A stretch of 64,000 bases of DNA from assembly GCA_964428355.1 (NCBI GenBank), contig CAYRYU010000023.1:1-64000 (forward strand). Reading direction: 5' to 3'. The translations under genes were made by a program, and so were the position numbers. Below, piece by piece: positions 25,539 to 33,763 of this stretch. Source of the DNA: CAYRYU01 sp964428355 (GTDB taxonomy: Bacteria; Muiribacteriota; Ozemobacteria; Ozemobacterales; Ozemobacteraceae). The notes under the pieces are model-generated. The model did no database searches. It saw only the letters and a list, made by a program, of their open reading frames with translations, and was not told the DNA's origin. Every line of letters begins with the position of its first letter. Position 1 is the stretch's first letter.

Positions 25539-27080
25539 GTGCACATGGGACTTTTCCGGCCAGCGATACTACGGGGATTTTTGCTGTTTGTTTTGCTTCT
25601 CGAGGCATTTTCCGGTCCGGTTTGCGCCCAAGGCTCTGCTGTCGCGCAGGATTCCCCTCCGGAAGTGGAACTCGAGCTTGAAATCATCGCTACCGCCCCG
25701 ACCCGATTTCCCCGCGCCCTGGCCCGGGCAACCGATGGGGCCCTTTGGGCGGCTTTCCAATCCGAAACGGGGGTGATGGAAGGGGCAGGGTTGGCGCGGG
25801 TTCTCCCTCAGCCGGGAATCGTCCTCCAGGGATCCAAAACCCCGGGATGGCGTTCCGACAAGGTTCACGCCTTGCTCCCCGCTTCCGGTGGAGGGATACT
25901 CGCGGCCACCGAACACGGCCTCCACCGGGTTTCTTCCGAGGGCATCGCAACACCCCTTGGCGAAGATCTCCCCTGGCATGTCCTCGCGTCCCGACCTGAT
26001 GGCGAAGTCTGGATGTGCGGCATCGATGAAAGACACCGGCTGTGCATCGGACGTCTTGTCTCAGGGAAAATCAAGTCGTGGAAAGCCCACGGTGGGTTTC
26101 GGGAAATCCTCGGGATCTTCCCCCGGCCATTTCCAAAAACGGGAGTATGGGTGGTCACCCCCGGAGAAATTCTCGAGGCCGATGGGAGGATACTCAAAAC
26201 CCTCCCGCTTGGGACCACCCTTCTTCATCTGCCTCCTGCAAAAGATGTCGAAAGGAAAATGCCTCCGGTCTGGTTGTACGATTGTGCCCAAACCCCCGAT
26301 GGAAACCTTTTCCTGATCGGTGCCCACAAGAAAATCGTACGTTTCGGGGGCGGAAGGTTCGATGTCGTGGGGGATGGACATTTCAGCGAAGTCCAGGCAG
26401 GCCTTCGTGAACAGGAACTGTTCGCGACCGGTTTCGATGGGAAACTGTGGAAGTGGGACGGTAAAACCCTCTCTTGTATCGATGAGGCAGCGAAACGCAG
26501 GAACCTGGGCCACTTGACCATAGATGATCGAGGGTCGGCCTGGGTGGAGGAGGATATCCCAAACGAGCCTCATTCCATCCTGCGTTTCGATCCGCCATTT
26601 GGAGGTGGCCCCCGTGGTCGGGCTTCGCTGGCGTTGTTCCCCGGGTTGCTTTCCCCCGGGGTTCTCTTCATTCTTGGCGACGGAACGGGCGGGGTATTCC
26701 TCTCCACCAACGAAGGCTTGTGCCGTGTCAAAGGCGGTCCCGAAACCCCGGAAACCCCGTTCCGGAAAGGGGCCACCGAGGGAGATTCGAAGATGGCATC
26801 GCTCATCATCCGTGTTGTTCCGATGGTTCATTGCGCCCGCGGGCCCCAGCTTTGCAGAAAGTGCCGGGACCTCGGTGGAACGCAGATCTGCCTGCTAGAC
26901 ATCGCTCCTCCCAACTCGGGAATGGTAACCCGGCGTACTATCGAGGTTTGCATCGACGGGGAAAAGTCCTGGCGCGAGTTCGAGATTGTCCGGTCCTTCG
27001 CGAACGAGGCCGAGGCCCGTGCCTATGCCGCAAAGCACGGGATCAAGGACGTCGAAATGGAGTTCCGGGCAAAGGAATAG
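25539..27080 (+). CDS. Secreted beta-propeller protein
   Basis: 513 residues from a GTG at 25539 (GGAAAG seven bases upstream; an ATG at 25545 is an alternative). A signal peptide (GFLLFVLLLEAFSGPVCAQ) precedes repeats of about 40-50 residues with the form D-G-x-hydrophobic-W/F, for example RATDGALWAAF, RPDGEVWMCGI, TPDGNLFLIGA, IDDRGSAWVEE. This is the two-component-regulator-propeller / NHL-like blade pattern. The last ~90 residues form a separate domain with four cysteines (CARGPQLCRKCRDLGGTQIC). Propellers usually bind ligands or proteins, and no catalytic motif is visible. Confidence 0.7.
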   Translation: MHMGLFRPAILRGFLLFVLLLEAFSGPVCAQGSAVAQDSPPEVELELEIIATAPTRFPRALARATDGALWAAFQSETGVMEGAGLARVLPQPGIVLQGSKTPGWRSDKVHALLPASGGGILAATEHGLHRVSSEGIATPLGEDLPWHVLASRPDGEVWMCGIDERHRLCIGRLVSGKIKSWKAHGGFREILGIFPRPFPKTGVWVVTPGEILEADGRILKTLPLGTTLLHLPPAKDVERKMPPVWLYDCAQTPDGNLFLIGAHKKIVRFGGGRFDVVGDGHFSEVQAGLREQELFATGFDGKLWKWDGKTLSCIDEAAKRRNLGHLTIDDRGSAWVEEDIPNEPHSILRFDPPFGGGPRGRASLALFPGLLSPGVLFILGDGTGGVFLSTNEGLCRVKGGPETPETPFRKGATEGDSKMASLIIRVVPMVHCARGPQLCRKCRDLGGTQICLLDIAPPNSGMVTRRTIEVCIDGEKSWREFEIVRSFANEAEARAYAAKHGIKDVEMEFRAKE

Positions 27081-27115
27081 AAACGGTTCTGTTCCGGTGG
27101 GGTTTCCGGGCGACC

Positions 27116-27145
27116 TTGCAGATGATCACGCAATCCGTCTATGAT
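27116..27145 (+). promoter_or_regulatory. Candidate promoter for the xYGV-protein/radical SAM operon
   Basis: TTGCAG (-35, weak), 18-bp spacer, TATGAT (-10, 5/6), about 40 bases before the ATG at 27185. Confidence 0.35.
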
Positions 27146-27184
27146 GGTAGGGATACCGTTCGAGAGGAAATGGAGGGTGTTTCC

Positions 27185-28468
27185 ATGGACGACTTTCTGG
27201 ATGTGGTTCTGTTCCCTTTTGCACTCCTTGCCGGAGGCATTTTGTTTCTTCTCGGGAAACGGTATCTACAAACGGACGGGCGGGGTCGACTGTTGCACCG
27301 GTTCGTCCTTCTGACTAGCGTCGTTCTGGTTTTCCTGGGAGGCGTGATCGATGAAGAAAGGGCCTGGGCCCAGGATGATTCCGTTTACGATTCCCCGCAG
27401 ACCGGGAAAGAAAGTCCTTTGAACTCTGACCCCCAATGGCGGAGAATCCGGACCCTCTGGAACGACATAAGGGCTTCGGTTTCCTCCGGGGAGTCCTGCC
27501 CAACTTCTGTTTATGCAGGTTTCGAGAGTGGGCTTGCCGCAGCCCGGAAGTGGGAACTGACTTCGCTGGGTGGTTCCCTGGACTCAGTTTTCAAGGATTT
27601 CGTGGTGTTCCACCTGGAAAGTTCGATCGGGAAACTGAAGTTGGATTTCTCGGGTTCGGGTTTCTCCGAGGAGACCCAGGCAAGAAAGTTGATCGAAACC
27701 CTGAGAATCCATGGCAATCTCCTTGCCGCACTTGAAGAGGCAAAGCTTTTCGACCGGGAGATCGGGAACTGCCTCGAAGATGCCCTCGACGACGCTTTCA
27801 CCGATGCCGCGCATGTTCCCTTCGCGGTGAGGTTGACCTCGAACGGAATTTCGGATGAGGACTACAAGAACCTCCTCGGCGGGGTGATCGACGGTTCCTT
27901 CAAGTATTGCAGGAACTGCCCCGCGCCAAAGGGCCCTGCCATGAGCCCCGACGAGCCGCGGATTCCATCGGTGAAACCGATGTACGGGGTCGATGAGGTT
28001 CCGGGACCCGTTTCAGAATACGGCGTGACCGACATGCCTGTGTCCAGGCCCAAATACGGAGTGATGGAGTTTCCCCCGCCCGAGCCCGGTCCCCAGGAGC
28101 CCGCTCCCCCTGTTCCAGACGGTCCTCCCGTCGATTGCCAACCCGAGTATGGAGTCCGGATGACTAGGCCCGGGAGGAGTCCGGTAACCCGCAGCACATA
28201 CCTCCGGCGGAGGGCGGACGTTTCACCCGGGCAAGCCCTCGTCGGAAGCATCCTCGGGATCATCTCTGTCAGGCAGGCGGGTGGAGCCTGGGTCCAGCTT
28301 TTGACGGGCAATTCGATCTTCCTTTCGTCGACCCTTGAAAACCCCCAGGGGGTTCCTGCGAAGTTCACGATCAAAGGGGCGAAGGAAGTTCCGGTCGGGG
28401 GGAAAAGTGTCCTGACCGGTTGGGAAATCCGCACCCTGACGGGAATTCCCCTGCCCTCCAACTTCTGA
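27185..28468 (+). CDS. Membrane-anchored protein with four xYGV motifs: putative splicease substrate
   Basis: 427 residues; GGAGGG seven bases before the ATG. Two hydrophobic segments (DVVLFPFALLAGGILFLL and FVLLTSVVLVFLGGVI) are followed by a helical domain (~80-250). A Pro-rich segment then carries the motifs MYGVDEVP (Y267), EYGVTDMP (Y279), KYGVMEFP (Y291) and EYGVRMTRP (Y322); the first three tyrosines are exactly 12 residues apart. The C-terminal ~90 residues look like a beta-rich domain. X-Tyr-Gly motifs near prolines are the known substrates of PlpX-type radical SAM spliceases, which excise tyramine and leave an alpha-keto-beta-amino acid. A radical SAM/SPASM gene starts 20 bases downstream. 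The function after modification is unknown; the substrate role is inferred from motif plus context. Confidence 0.75.
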   Translation: MDDFLDVVLFPFALLAGGILFLLGKRYLQTDGRGRLLHRFVLLTSVVLVFLGGVIDEERAWAQDDSVYDSPQTGKESPLNSDPQWRRIRTLWNDIRASVSSGESCPTSVYAGFESGLAAARKWELTSLGGSLDSVFKDFVVFHLESSIGKLKLDFSGSGFSEETQARKLIETLRIHGNLLAALEEAKLFDREIGNCLEDALDDAFTDAAHVPFAVRLTSNGISDEDYKNLLGGVIDGSFKYCRNCPAPKGPAMSPDEPRIPSVKPMYGVDEVPGPVSEYGVTDMPVSRPKYGVMEFPPPEPGPQEPAPPVPDGPPVDCQPEYGVRMTRPGRSPVTRSTYLRRRADVSPGQALVGSILGIISVRQAGGAWVQLLTGNSIFLSSTLENPQGVPAKFTIKGAKEVPVGGKSVLTGWEIRTLTGIPLPSNF

Positions 28469-28488
28469 AGTTGTTTCCCGGATTCGCG

Positions 28489-29574
28489 ATGCCTTTCCTG
28501 GAACGTTTTCTGGACAGGAACTGGGCGAGGCTCTGGAACACCTATTTCCGGATCCGGAAGTGGGCCGGGGTCCCCGCTTTTCCCGATGACGTTCAGTGGC
28601 TGGCAACCTCCAGGTGCAATCTCTCATGCCGGCATTGCGGCTCGGATTCCGGAAAGACCGATCCAGGGGAACTCTCCACCCGCGAGATGTTCGCCCTGAT
28701 CGACGACTTGGAACTGCTGCACCCGAAGCATTTGACCCTGACCGGGGGTGAACCCCTCCTTCGGGAGGACCTTTTCGAGATCCTGGCATACGCGGCGAAA
28801 AAGGGGATCCGGTACAATCTCGTTACGAACTCCACCAACGTTCCGCGATTGGCGAAGGAACTGGAAGCGCTCCCTCCCATGGCCGTTAAGGTAAGCATCG
28901 ATGGGGTTCCGGAGACCCACGCATACATGAGAGGCGATCCGGACAACTTCCAGGCTTGTCTGGAAGCGTTGACTTTTTTCAAGGGGCTGGGTATCGGAAC
29001 CCGGGTGATTTGTACAACCCTCAATCAGCGGAACATTTCCGAGATAGGGGACCTGTTCAAGTTCGTCTTGTCTTCCGATGCAACCTTTTGGGAGTTCCAT
29101 CTCCCGGTTTTCGAGGGCCGGGCTCTTGAAAACCACGATTGGATGAAGGTCACGAAGGAACAGACTGACGGGATCTTCCGTTTCATTCTCGAGAACCAAC
29201 CGCTTTTCCCGATCTTCCTCGGCGAGGGGTGCGGCTATTGCGGTTCCCTGACGAAGAGACTCTACCTCGGACGGAGGTTCTTCTGTGGGTCGGGATGGAC
29301 CACCTTCACGATCATGAACAACGGGGATGTGGCGGGCTGCCCGGCTTTCAGGAAGGACTGGACAGAAGGCAACATCCGTGAGGAATCGGTTGTCAGGATC
29401 TGGAGCGACAGGTTCGAGAGGTTCCGCAAGGTCACCCATCATCTCGAAGAAGACTGCCGCAAATGTGGGCATCTTTCTGCATGCCTAGGGGGATGCTGGC
29501 TTCACCGCAGAACCGGAGACCATTGCTTCCGGGAAATCTGGGATCCTGAACAACGCAAGGCTTTGAAGGGGTGA
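28489..29574 (+). CDS. Radical SAM/SPASM protein, putative PlpX-type splicease
   Basis: 361 residues from the ATG at 28489, 20 bases after the xYGV-protein stop (weak ribosome site, compatible with coupling). The radical SAM CX3CX2C motif is CNLSCRHC (C43, C47, C50), followed by the GGEPLLRED SAM-binding segment. The C-terminal SPASM domain has the classical auxiliary-cluster spacing CRKCGHLSACLGGC (C323, C326, C332, C336) plus upstream cysteines at GCGYCG, FFCGSG and VAGCPAF. SPASM enzymes mostly modify ribosomally made peptides. Directly adjacent to a protein with repeated xYGV motifs, the best hypothesis is excision of tyramine at X-Tyr-Gly. A thioether or other C-C crosslinking activity remains possible. 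Confidence 0.88.
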   Translation: MPFLERFLDRNWARLWNTYFRIRKWAGVPAFPDDVQWLATSRCNLSCRHCGSDSGKTDPGELSTREMFALIDDLELLHPKHLTLTGGEPLLREDLFEILAYAAKKGIRYNLVTNSTNVPRLAKELEALPPMAVKVSIDGVPETHAYMRGDPDNFQACLEALTFFKGLGIGTRVICTTLNQRNISEIGDLFKFVLSSDATFWEFHLPVFEGRALENHDWMKVTKEQTDGIFRFILENQPLFPIFLGEGCGYCGSLTKRLYLGRRFFCGSGWTTFTIMNNGDVAGCPAFRKDWTEGNIREESVVRIWSDRFERFRKVTHHLEEDCRKCGHLSACLGGCWLHRRTGDHCFREIWDPEQRKALKG

Positions 29575-29577
29575 ACG

Positions 29578-29715
29578 ATGGGAAAACCGGTGTGGGTTTT
29601 CCGGGAGTTCGTCGCTTCATTCTTCCAGGAAAAGGGTTGCGCGATTCCCCCGGACATCGTGTGCCAGCTGAGCTTCGACCAACCGCTTCGTGCGGCGATT
29701 CTGGAACCACGATAA
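29578..29715 (+). CDS. Small 45-residue protein, possible splicease partner
   Basis: 45 residues starting three bases after the radical SAM stop, with AAGGGG six bases before the ATG and ending in TAA. The protein begins MGKPVWVFREFVASFF and ends RAAILEPR. Tight spacing, a good ribosome site and reasonable codon use argue that it is real and the third gene of the operon. PlpX spliceases are known to need a small partner protein (PlpY). This ORF occupies that position, but it is shorter and I cannot show homology. Confidence 0.5.
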   Translation: MGKPVWVFREFVASFFQEKGCAIPPDIVCQLSFDQPLRAAILEPR

Positions 29716-29784
29716 GCAGGTTCGAAGGTCTTCTTCCAACGGAACAGGTACGATTGGCCACTCTTGTCTGGCCTGCATTCTTTT

Positions 29785-29843
29785 AGATCCCTGTTTCGAA
29801 CAGATTCCTGTGTCCGCTTTATTCCAATAGATTCCTGTGTCCC
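29785..29843. repeat. Cluster of REP-like short repeats
   Basis: Two copies of AGATTCCTGTGTCCS at 29802-29816 and 29829-29843, and a degenerate copy AGATCCCTGTTTCG at 29785-29798. They overlap and follow the 3' end of yigZ. They resemble the GGGGACATGAGAATCT palindrome half found at 33.7 and 45.7-45.9 kb (GGGACA-x-x-x-GAATCT). Confidence 0.6.
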
Positions 29844-30412
29844 TTTTTTTCCCGGGGGATTTCCTGGAAAAGGCTTTTTAGAAATGTTTCCATGGATTTC
29901 TCGAAACGGAGATGCAGGGTGATTCCTCCCGAACCCTGGGTTTTTTCCAGGATTTCGACCCTTTCTTTCCTCAGGATATCGAGAATTTTCCCGAGTGCCC
30001 GGAAAGGGACCAGAACATGGGCATCCTCGTGGATCAGGATATTCTTCTTGGGAGCGGCCTGGAGACAACGGGCGGCTGTTCCACCGTAGGCTCTGATCAG
30101 TCCGCCCATTCCAAGCTTGATGCCCCCGAAATGTCGCGTCACCATGATTGCGACGTGGTTCAAACCTTGCTTTTCGATCGCTCCCAAAATAGGCTTTCCA
30201 GCCGTTCCGGGGACTTCGCCGTCGTCGGAAAACCGGACCTGGGAGTCTACAAGGTACGCCCAGCAGTTGTGCGTAGCCGCCGGATCGCGGACCTTCTCGA
30301 AGAAGGCATTTGCCTCATCGACAGTCACGGCTGGGGCCGCTGTGGCAATGAACCGGCTCTTTCTTTCCACCTCATTGATCGAAAACACCCCGGACAGGGT
30401 CAATTTGGGCAT
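29819..30412 (-). CDS. yigZ: YigZ / IMPACT (UPF0029) family protein
   Basis: 197 residues; GGGAGGAAAG upstream of the ATG. The UPF0029 signature is intact: ATHNCWAYLV then FSDDGEVPGTAGKPIL, followed by VAIMVTRHFGGIKLGMGGLIRAYG. The C-terminal ferredoxin-like domain is present. Bacterial YigZ proteins are cytosolic and of unclear function; the eukaryotic relative IMPACT regulates Gcn2. Oddity: the last residues (GHRNLLE) are encoded within a REP-like repeat, suggesting the natural C-terminus was extended or replaced by the repeat. Confidence 0.95.
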   Translation of the reverse strand: MPKLTLSGVFSINEVERKSRFIATAAPAVTVDEANAFFEKVRDPAATHNCWAYLVDSQVRFSDDGEVPGTAGKPILGAIEKQGLNHVAIMVTRHFGGIKLGMGGLIRAYGGTAARCLQAAPKKNILIHEDAHVLVPFRALGKILDILRKERVEILEKTQGSGGITLHLRFEKSMETFLKSLFQEIPREKKGHRNLLE

Positions 30413-30440
30413 GACGGCAGACTTTCCTCCCTGTCGATCC

Positions 30441-31724
30441 CTAGTCCGAAGACAGAAGGGGAAGCAGGGCGGTTACCTCTTTTCGGACGAAACCGAGGTC
30501 TTCATGGAGCTTCTTCAGGTTGGGCAATGCTTGCGTCAGGAAGGGGTTTTTCGAGTCTGCGAGCTTGTTCAACCAATCGTCCATGGCGGGACTTCCCGGG
30601 GCAATGGAAATACCTTGTTCAATTGTTTCATAAGCCTCCCGGGCCCATTCGGCGAACTGGGGTGTTGTGACAAACTCCTTGAGCAGTACAATCTCCTTTT
30701 CGTCCTGGCGTTTTTGCAGGTCGGGAGAATCCCGGTATTCATGGATAGAACACTTCCAGAGCCCGGGGGAAGAATCCGTTCCCCTTACCAGTTCGTAATG
30801 TCCTCCGGCTGGACAGGCCGTGGGATTATCGAGATTACCTTCCTGCTTGATTCTTTCAAGAATCTCCTTGTCCGGCAAGTCCCGGATCTTCGGATCATCC
30901 ATGAATAGCAGCTCAAAGGAGGCGGTCAACTGTGCGGAAAAGTTCCGACAATCGATGGCTTCGGGCTCCTTGGGGACGCTGACCAGGCCAAGAGAAACGA
31001 GAAAGGAAACATCGGAGGAAACGGCTGAAGGAAGACTTTTCCACATGTTGAGCTCATGGTCGAGATGGGGTTTGATGTCTATCAGCGGATCAGGAAGCCC
31101 TTTGAAATACGGAAAAGCTTTCGCCCTAGGTTCGATGGGAACCTTCTTTTCCAGTAATTTCTTGAGAATGGGGATCGCAATCAATTTCTGGATGAGAAGA
31201 CCGAAATAGAGGGATTTCACCTGTTCATCTTTCGCCAGATGCTCTCCAAGGCGAAAACAAAGTTGTGCGCTTAGGATGGCTTCATCAGGCTTCCCCTTTT
31301 CCGATTGCATCCTTGAAAAAATGGACAGCGCTCTGGCGAGATAAATGAAATCCCCCAGGGGAAGCTTTTGATCGGTGAACATCCATTTCCGTCCCGGGTG
31401 GAGATCGCAAAGCCGGCAGCGAGCGCCTGCACGGACCTCGGCAAAAGCATCCCCGACGGGTTTGGAAAGGAGGAATTTTTCCGCGTTCCCATCGATTGGG
31501 AATGTGAAGAGCTCACTTCCGCTTCTTTTCAACAGTCCCATCGCATCAAAGTCTTTGGTGGAAGCCTTACTCGCCGCTTCGAGGAGAATCGCGGCAGCTT
31601 TCCGGTAATGGACTCCTGCGTTGGTGATCGGCAATTCGCCTTCCGCCCAAAGGAGGTGAGGCAGGAGGAAAAGCAGAAAGATCCCAGGTCCCAATCTCGA
31701 GCCGTTGCGAAACCGTGATACCAT
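30441..31724 (-). CDS. Secreted hypothetical protein
   Basis: 427 residues from the ATG at 31724, preceded by AGAGGAG; the much longer open frame upstream runs through the Ns of gap 2 and is not coding. A signal peptide (GIFLLFLLPHLLWAEG) is followed by an almost entirely helical body with a motif HYRKAAAILLEAA near the N-terminus and CRLCDLHPGRKW around residue 110, which gives it a possible Cys pair. No family is recognised. It ends 28 bases upstream of the yigZ start on the same strand, so they may form an operon. Confidence 0.65.
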   Translation of the reverse strand: MVSRFRNGSRLGPGIFLLFLLPHLLWAEGELPITNAGVHYRKAAAILLEAASKASTKDFDAMGLLKRSGSELFTFPIDGNAEKFLLSKPVGDAFAEVRAGARCRLCDLHPGRKWMFTDQKLPLGDFIYLARALSIFSRMQSEKGKPDEAILSAQLCFRLGEHLAKDEQVKSLYFGLLIQKLIAIPILKKLLEKKVPIEPRAKAFPYFKGLPDPLIDIKPHLDHELNMWKSLPSAVSSDVSFLVSLGLVSVPKEPEAIDCRNFSAQLTASFELLFMDDPKIRDLPDKEILERIKQEGNLDNPTACPAGGHYELVRGTDSSPGLWKCSIHEYRDSPDLQKRQDEKEIVLLKEFVTTPQFAEWAREAYETIEQGISIAPGSPAMDDWLNKLADSKNPFLTQALPNLKKLHEDLGFVRKEVTALLPLLSSD

Positions 31725-31956
31725 CCGTTTTCTCCTCTGTTGACGCTTTCCGGTCGGACGATTGTCCGGTGAAGGGGGTCGACCTAAGCTGATGGGGAAT
31801 CTGGCGCGATTGCGGCAATGATACCACCAAGTGGAACCTCGAGCGAAAGCGGGGAAGCAAGACTCAGTTTTCATCGTTCCCCCCGGAAATTGACAGAGTT
31901 TGCCCATTTTGGATCGGTGCCTTATCCTATAATCATCGGAAGGGGGATGTTTTCGT

Positions 31957-32193
31957 ATGCTCGACCAGGTGGTGCCCCTCCTGGTGATGGGGGGGGGTGA
32001 TCCTGCTCGTTTTCTTCGCCCTTCATCTGGCTGCCCAGCAGGAAAAGAGGCGGGCGGAAACCTTCGGGCAGACCGGCGAAACCCTTGGTATGACCTTCCT
32101 CTTCCACAACGGACAGCGGGTCGAGCCCAACGAGATATGAAGAATCCATGACAATGCTTTCGATTTCCTGAGTGTCTTCCGGGAGACCCTGAA
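31957..32193 (+). pseudogene. Frameshifted membrane-protein fragment beside gap 2
   Basis: From the ATG at 31957 the frame reads MLDQVVPLLVMGGG and reaches a run of nine G (31989-31997). With eight G the frame would continue VILLVFFALHLAAQQEKRR, a proper transmembrane helix with a basic flank, then FGQTGETLGMTFLFHNG before a TGA at about 32138-32140. Open sequence continues in that same frame to the gap (DNAFDFLSVFRETL), so a second disruption is possible. The poly-G error may be an assembly mistake at a contig end or a true phase-variable or decayed gene. Function unknown. Confidence 0.4.
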
Positions 32194-32293
32194 NNNNNNN
32201 NNNNNNNNNNNNNNNNNNNNNNNNNNNNNNNNNNNNNNNNNNNNNNNNNNNNNNNNNNNNNNNNNNNNNNNNNNNNNNNNNNNNNNNNNNNNN
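32194..32293. other. 100-N scaffold gap (gap 2)
   Basis: Exactly 100 Ns. Unlike gap 1, the flanks share no obvious sequence. The gap cuts the 5' part of the YiiX-like gene and the 3' part of the frameshifted gene. Confidence 0.98.
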
Positions 32294-32295
32294 CA

Positions 32296-33684
32296 CCCAA
32301 AGAGAAGGACCTCATCAAGCAGGGGATTCTTCCCAAGAATTACCCGATACTCAAGGAGATCATGGCAAGAGGGGGTGCGGAAGGAAAAGAACTGGCCAAG
32401 CAGACTGCCCGAAAGGGAAAACCGGGAAGCCCCAGCTTTTCCGATTCCTACGGTGATCCTGCCGGAATGCTTTCTTGGGCGGAAAACAACGGTGGGAATA
32501 CGAAACTCACGGATTTCATCAAGCAGATCCGGAAAGGCGACATCATCCTTGCAGGGCCGGGGAAAGAGGAGCGCCGGGACAAGGATGCCATCTGTTTCCT
32601 CACCCGTGGACCATTCCACCACTCGTTGATCTGCGTCAGCGAAGGGCCTCCCCCGGAGTTCATCGATGCGACAGGGAAAGGGGTTACCCGAACTCAATGG
32701 ACCTATTTCTGGGGGGGCGGAAACTACCGGATCGTCCGTCCCACGGAGGGTCTCCCCGCGGACCAGGCAAAAAAGGCGGTGGACGCCGCGGTTTCTTATG
32801 CCACCAACCAGCTCGGGAAACCGTACGATTGCGGTTTCACCGATTCCGACGGTGACCGCGCCTTCTATTGCAGCGAACTGGCATACAAGGCGTATCGGGA
32901 TGGGGCGGGGATGAAGGACCTGCTTCCGGCGAAATCACCCGAGCGGGACAGCCTCGTGGTCAGTCTTTGGGCTGTGATCGACGGTCTTGGGCCCCAAAAC
33001 AAGCATGAAATGATGGACGGACTCCTCCATGCCGTAAAAAAGGTCATGGAATCGAAACCACAGAACTGGGACATTCTCGATCAATATGTCATTGACGAAG
33101 TCCTCCCCAAATGCAGCGCAACAGCCGGTCTTCTCGATACACCCGAAGACCGGAAGGCCGCGAAGGAAATCGTCAAGGAAATTCGCGAGGGGCGGGCTTT
33201 TCCCAATTTCCAGGCCGCCCAGAAAAATTACCAGGATGCGCAAGCAAGGGGCGAGTTCACCGACCACTGGTACACGTTTGGCGCGGGAAAGGCAAAACAA
33301 GCCGTCTCTCTCGGGAAGAAGGCGTGGGCGTTGGGGAAAGACCTTGCCTCGCTGAAATCGCGCAGCGGTCTTTCCGTTACTGCCACGGTAGGACTCCTTG
33401 GGAAGGTCTTCATGCCTCTCTACCGAAACCTTGGGACATTTTCCGAATACCTTCAGACCGCCGGTTCAAAGGGGATGATCTCCATCCCCGCGGGGGTGAA
33501 GACTCTTCTTTCGGCAACCGAGTTCCTCAGCGACATTCGGGAGAAGACCCAGGATATTCCGATCCTCGGGAGCCTCGCCCAGATCCTGCCAGGAAAGGCT
33601 CGGCAGATCATCCAAAGCGATTTCACCAGTCCGACCGATCTTTCCCAGCTGAGTTCATGGCATTACGACTATTTCCCCTCCTGA
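32296..33684 (+). CDS. YiiX/YaeF-type permuted papain-fold enzyme, 5' truncated by gap
   Basis: 462 residues remain; the frame is open back to the Ns, so the start is in the gap. Residues ~75-215 match the circularly permuted NlpC/P60 (YaeF/YiiX, peptidase family C92) pattern: RKGDIILAGPGK, then the catalytic-histidine segment FHHSLICVSEG, FIDATGKGV, and the late cysteine segment FYCSELAYKAY. These enzymes are amidases or peptidases acting on cell-wall or lipid-linked substrates. The ~240 C-terminal residues are helical and specific to this protein. No transmembrane segment is visible in the retained part; a signal peptide may be lost in the gap. Confidence 0.7.
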   Translation, partial: PKEKDLIKQGILPKNYPILKEIMARGGAEGKELAKQTARKGKPGSPSFSDSYGDPAGMLSWAENNGGNTKLTDFIKQIRKGDIILAGPGKEERRDKDAICFLTRGPFHHSLICVSEGPPPEFIDATGKGVTRTQWTYFWGGGNYRIVRPTEGLPADQAKKAVDAAVSYATNQLGKPYDCGFTDSDGDRAFYCSELAYKAYRDGAGMKDLLPAKSPERDSLVVSLWAVIDGLGPQNKHEMMDGLLHAVKKVMESKPQNWDILDQYVIDEVLPKCSATAGLLDTPEDRKAAKEIVKEIREGRAFPNFQAAQKNYQDAQARGEFTDHWYTFGAGKAKQAVSLGKKAWALGKDLASLKSRSGLSVTATVGLLGKVFMPLYRNLGTFSEYLQTAGSKGMISIPAGVKTLLSATEFLSDIREKTQDIPILGSLAQILPGKARQIIQSDFTSPTDLSQLSSWHYDYFPS

Positions 33685-33699
33685 AATTCGGGGAAATTC

Positions 33700-33725
33700 G
33701 GGGACATGAAATCTTTATTGAAAGG
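33700..33725. repeat. REP-like half element
   Basis: GGGGACATGAAATCTTTATTGAAAGG, similar to the left arm of the perfect palindrome at 45681-45719, preceded by a short tandem AAATTCGGGG. It sits just before the ribosome site of the next gene. Confidence 0.45.
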
Positions 33726-33763
33726 GCTGGAACTCTCCACATTGCGCGGCGGGAGAAATGCAG

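Noticed and set aside
32194..32293. Gap 2 as another k-mer-overlap gap
   Set aside because: Flanks share no repeated sequence, so real DNA is missing here.
31725..32336. N-terminal extension of the secreted protein at 30441
   Set aside because: It reads through the 100-N gap and crosses the frameshifted gene; a clear ribosome site and signal peptide mark 31724.
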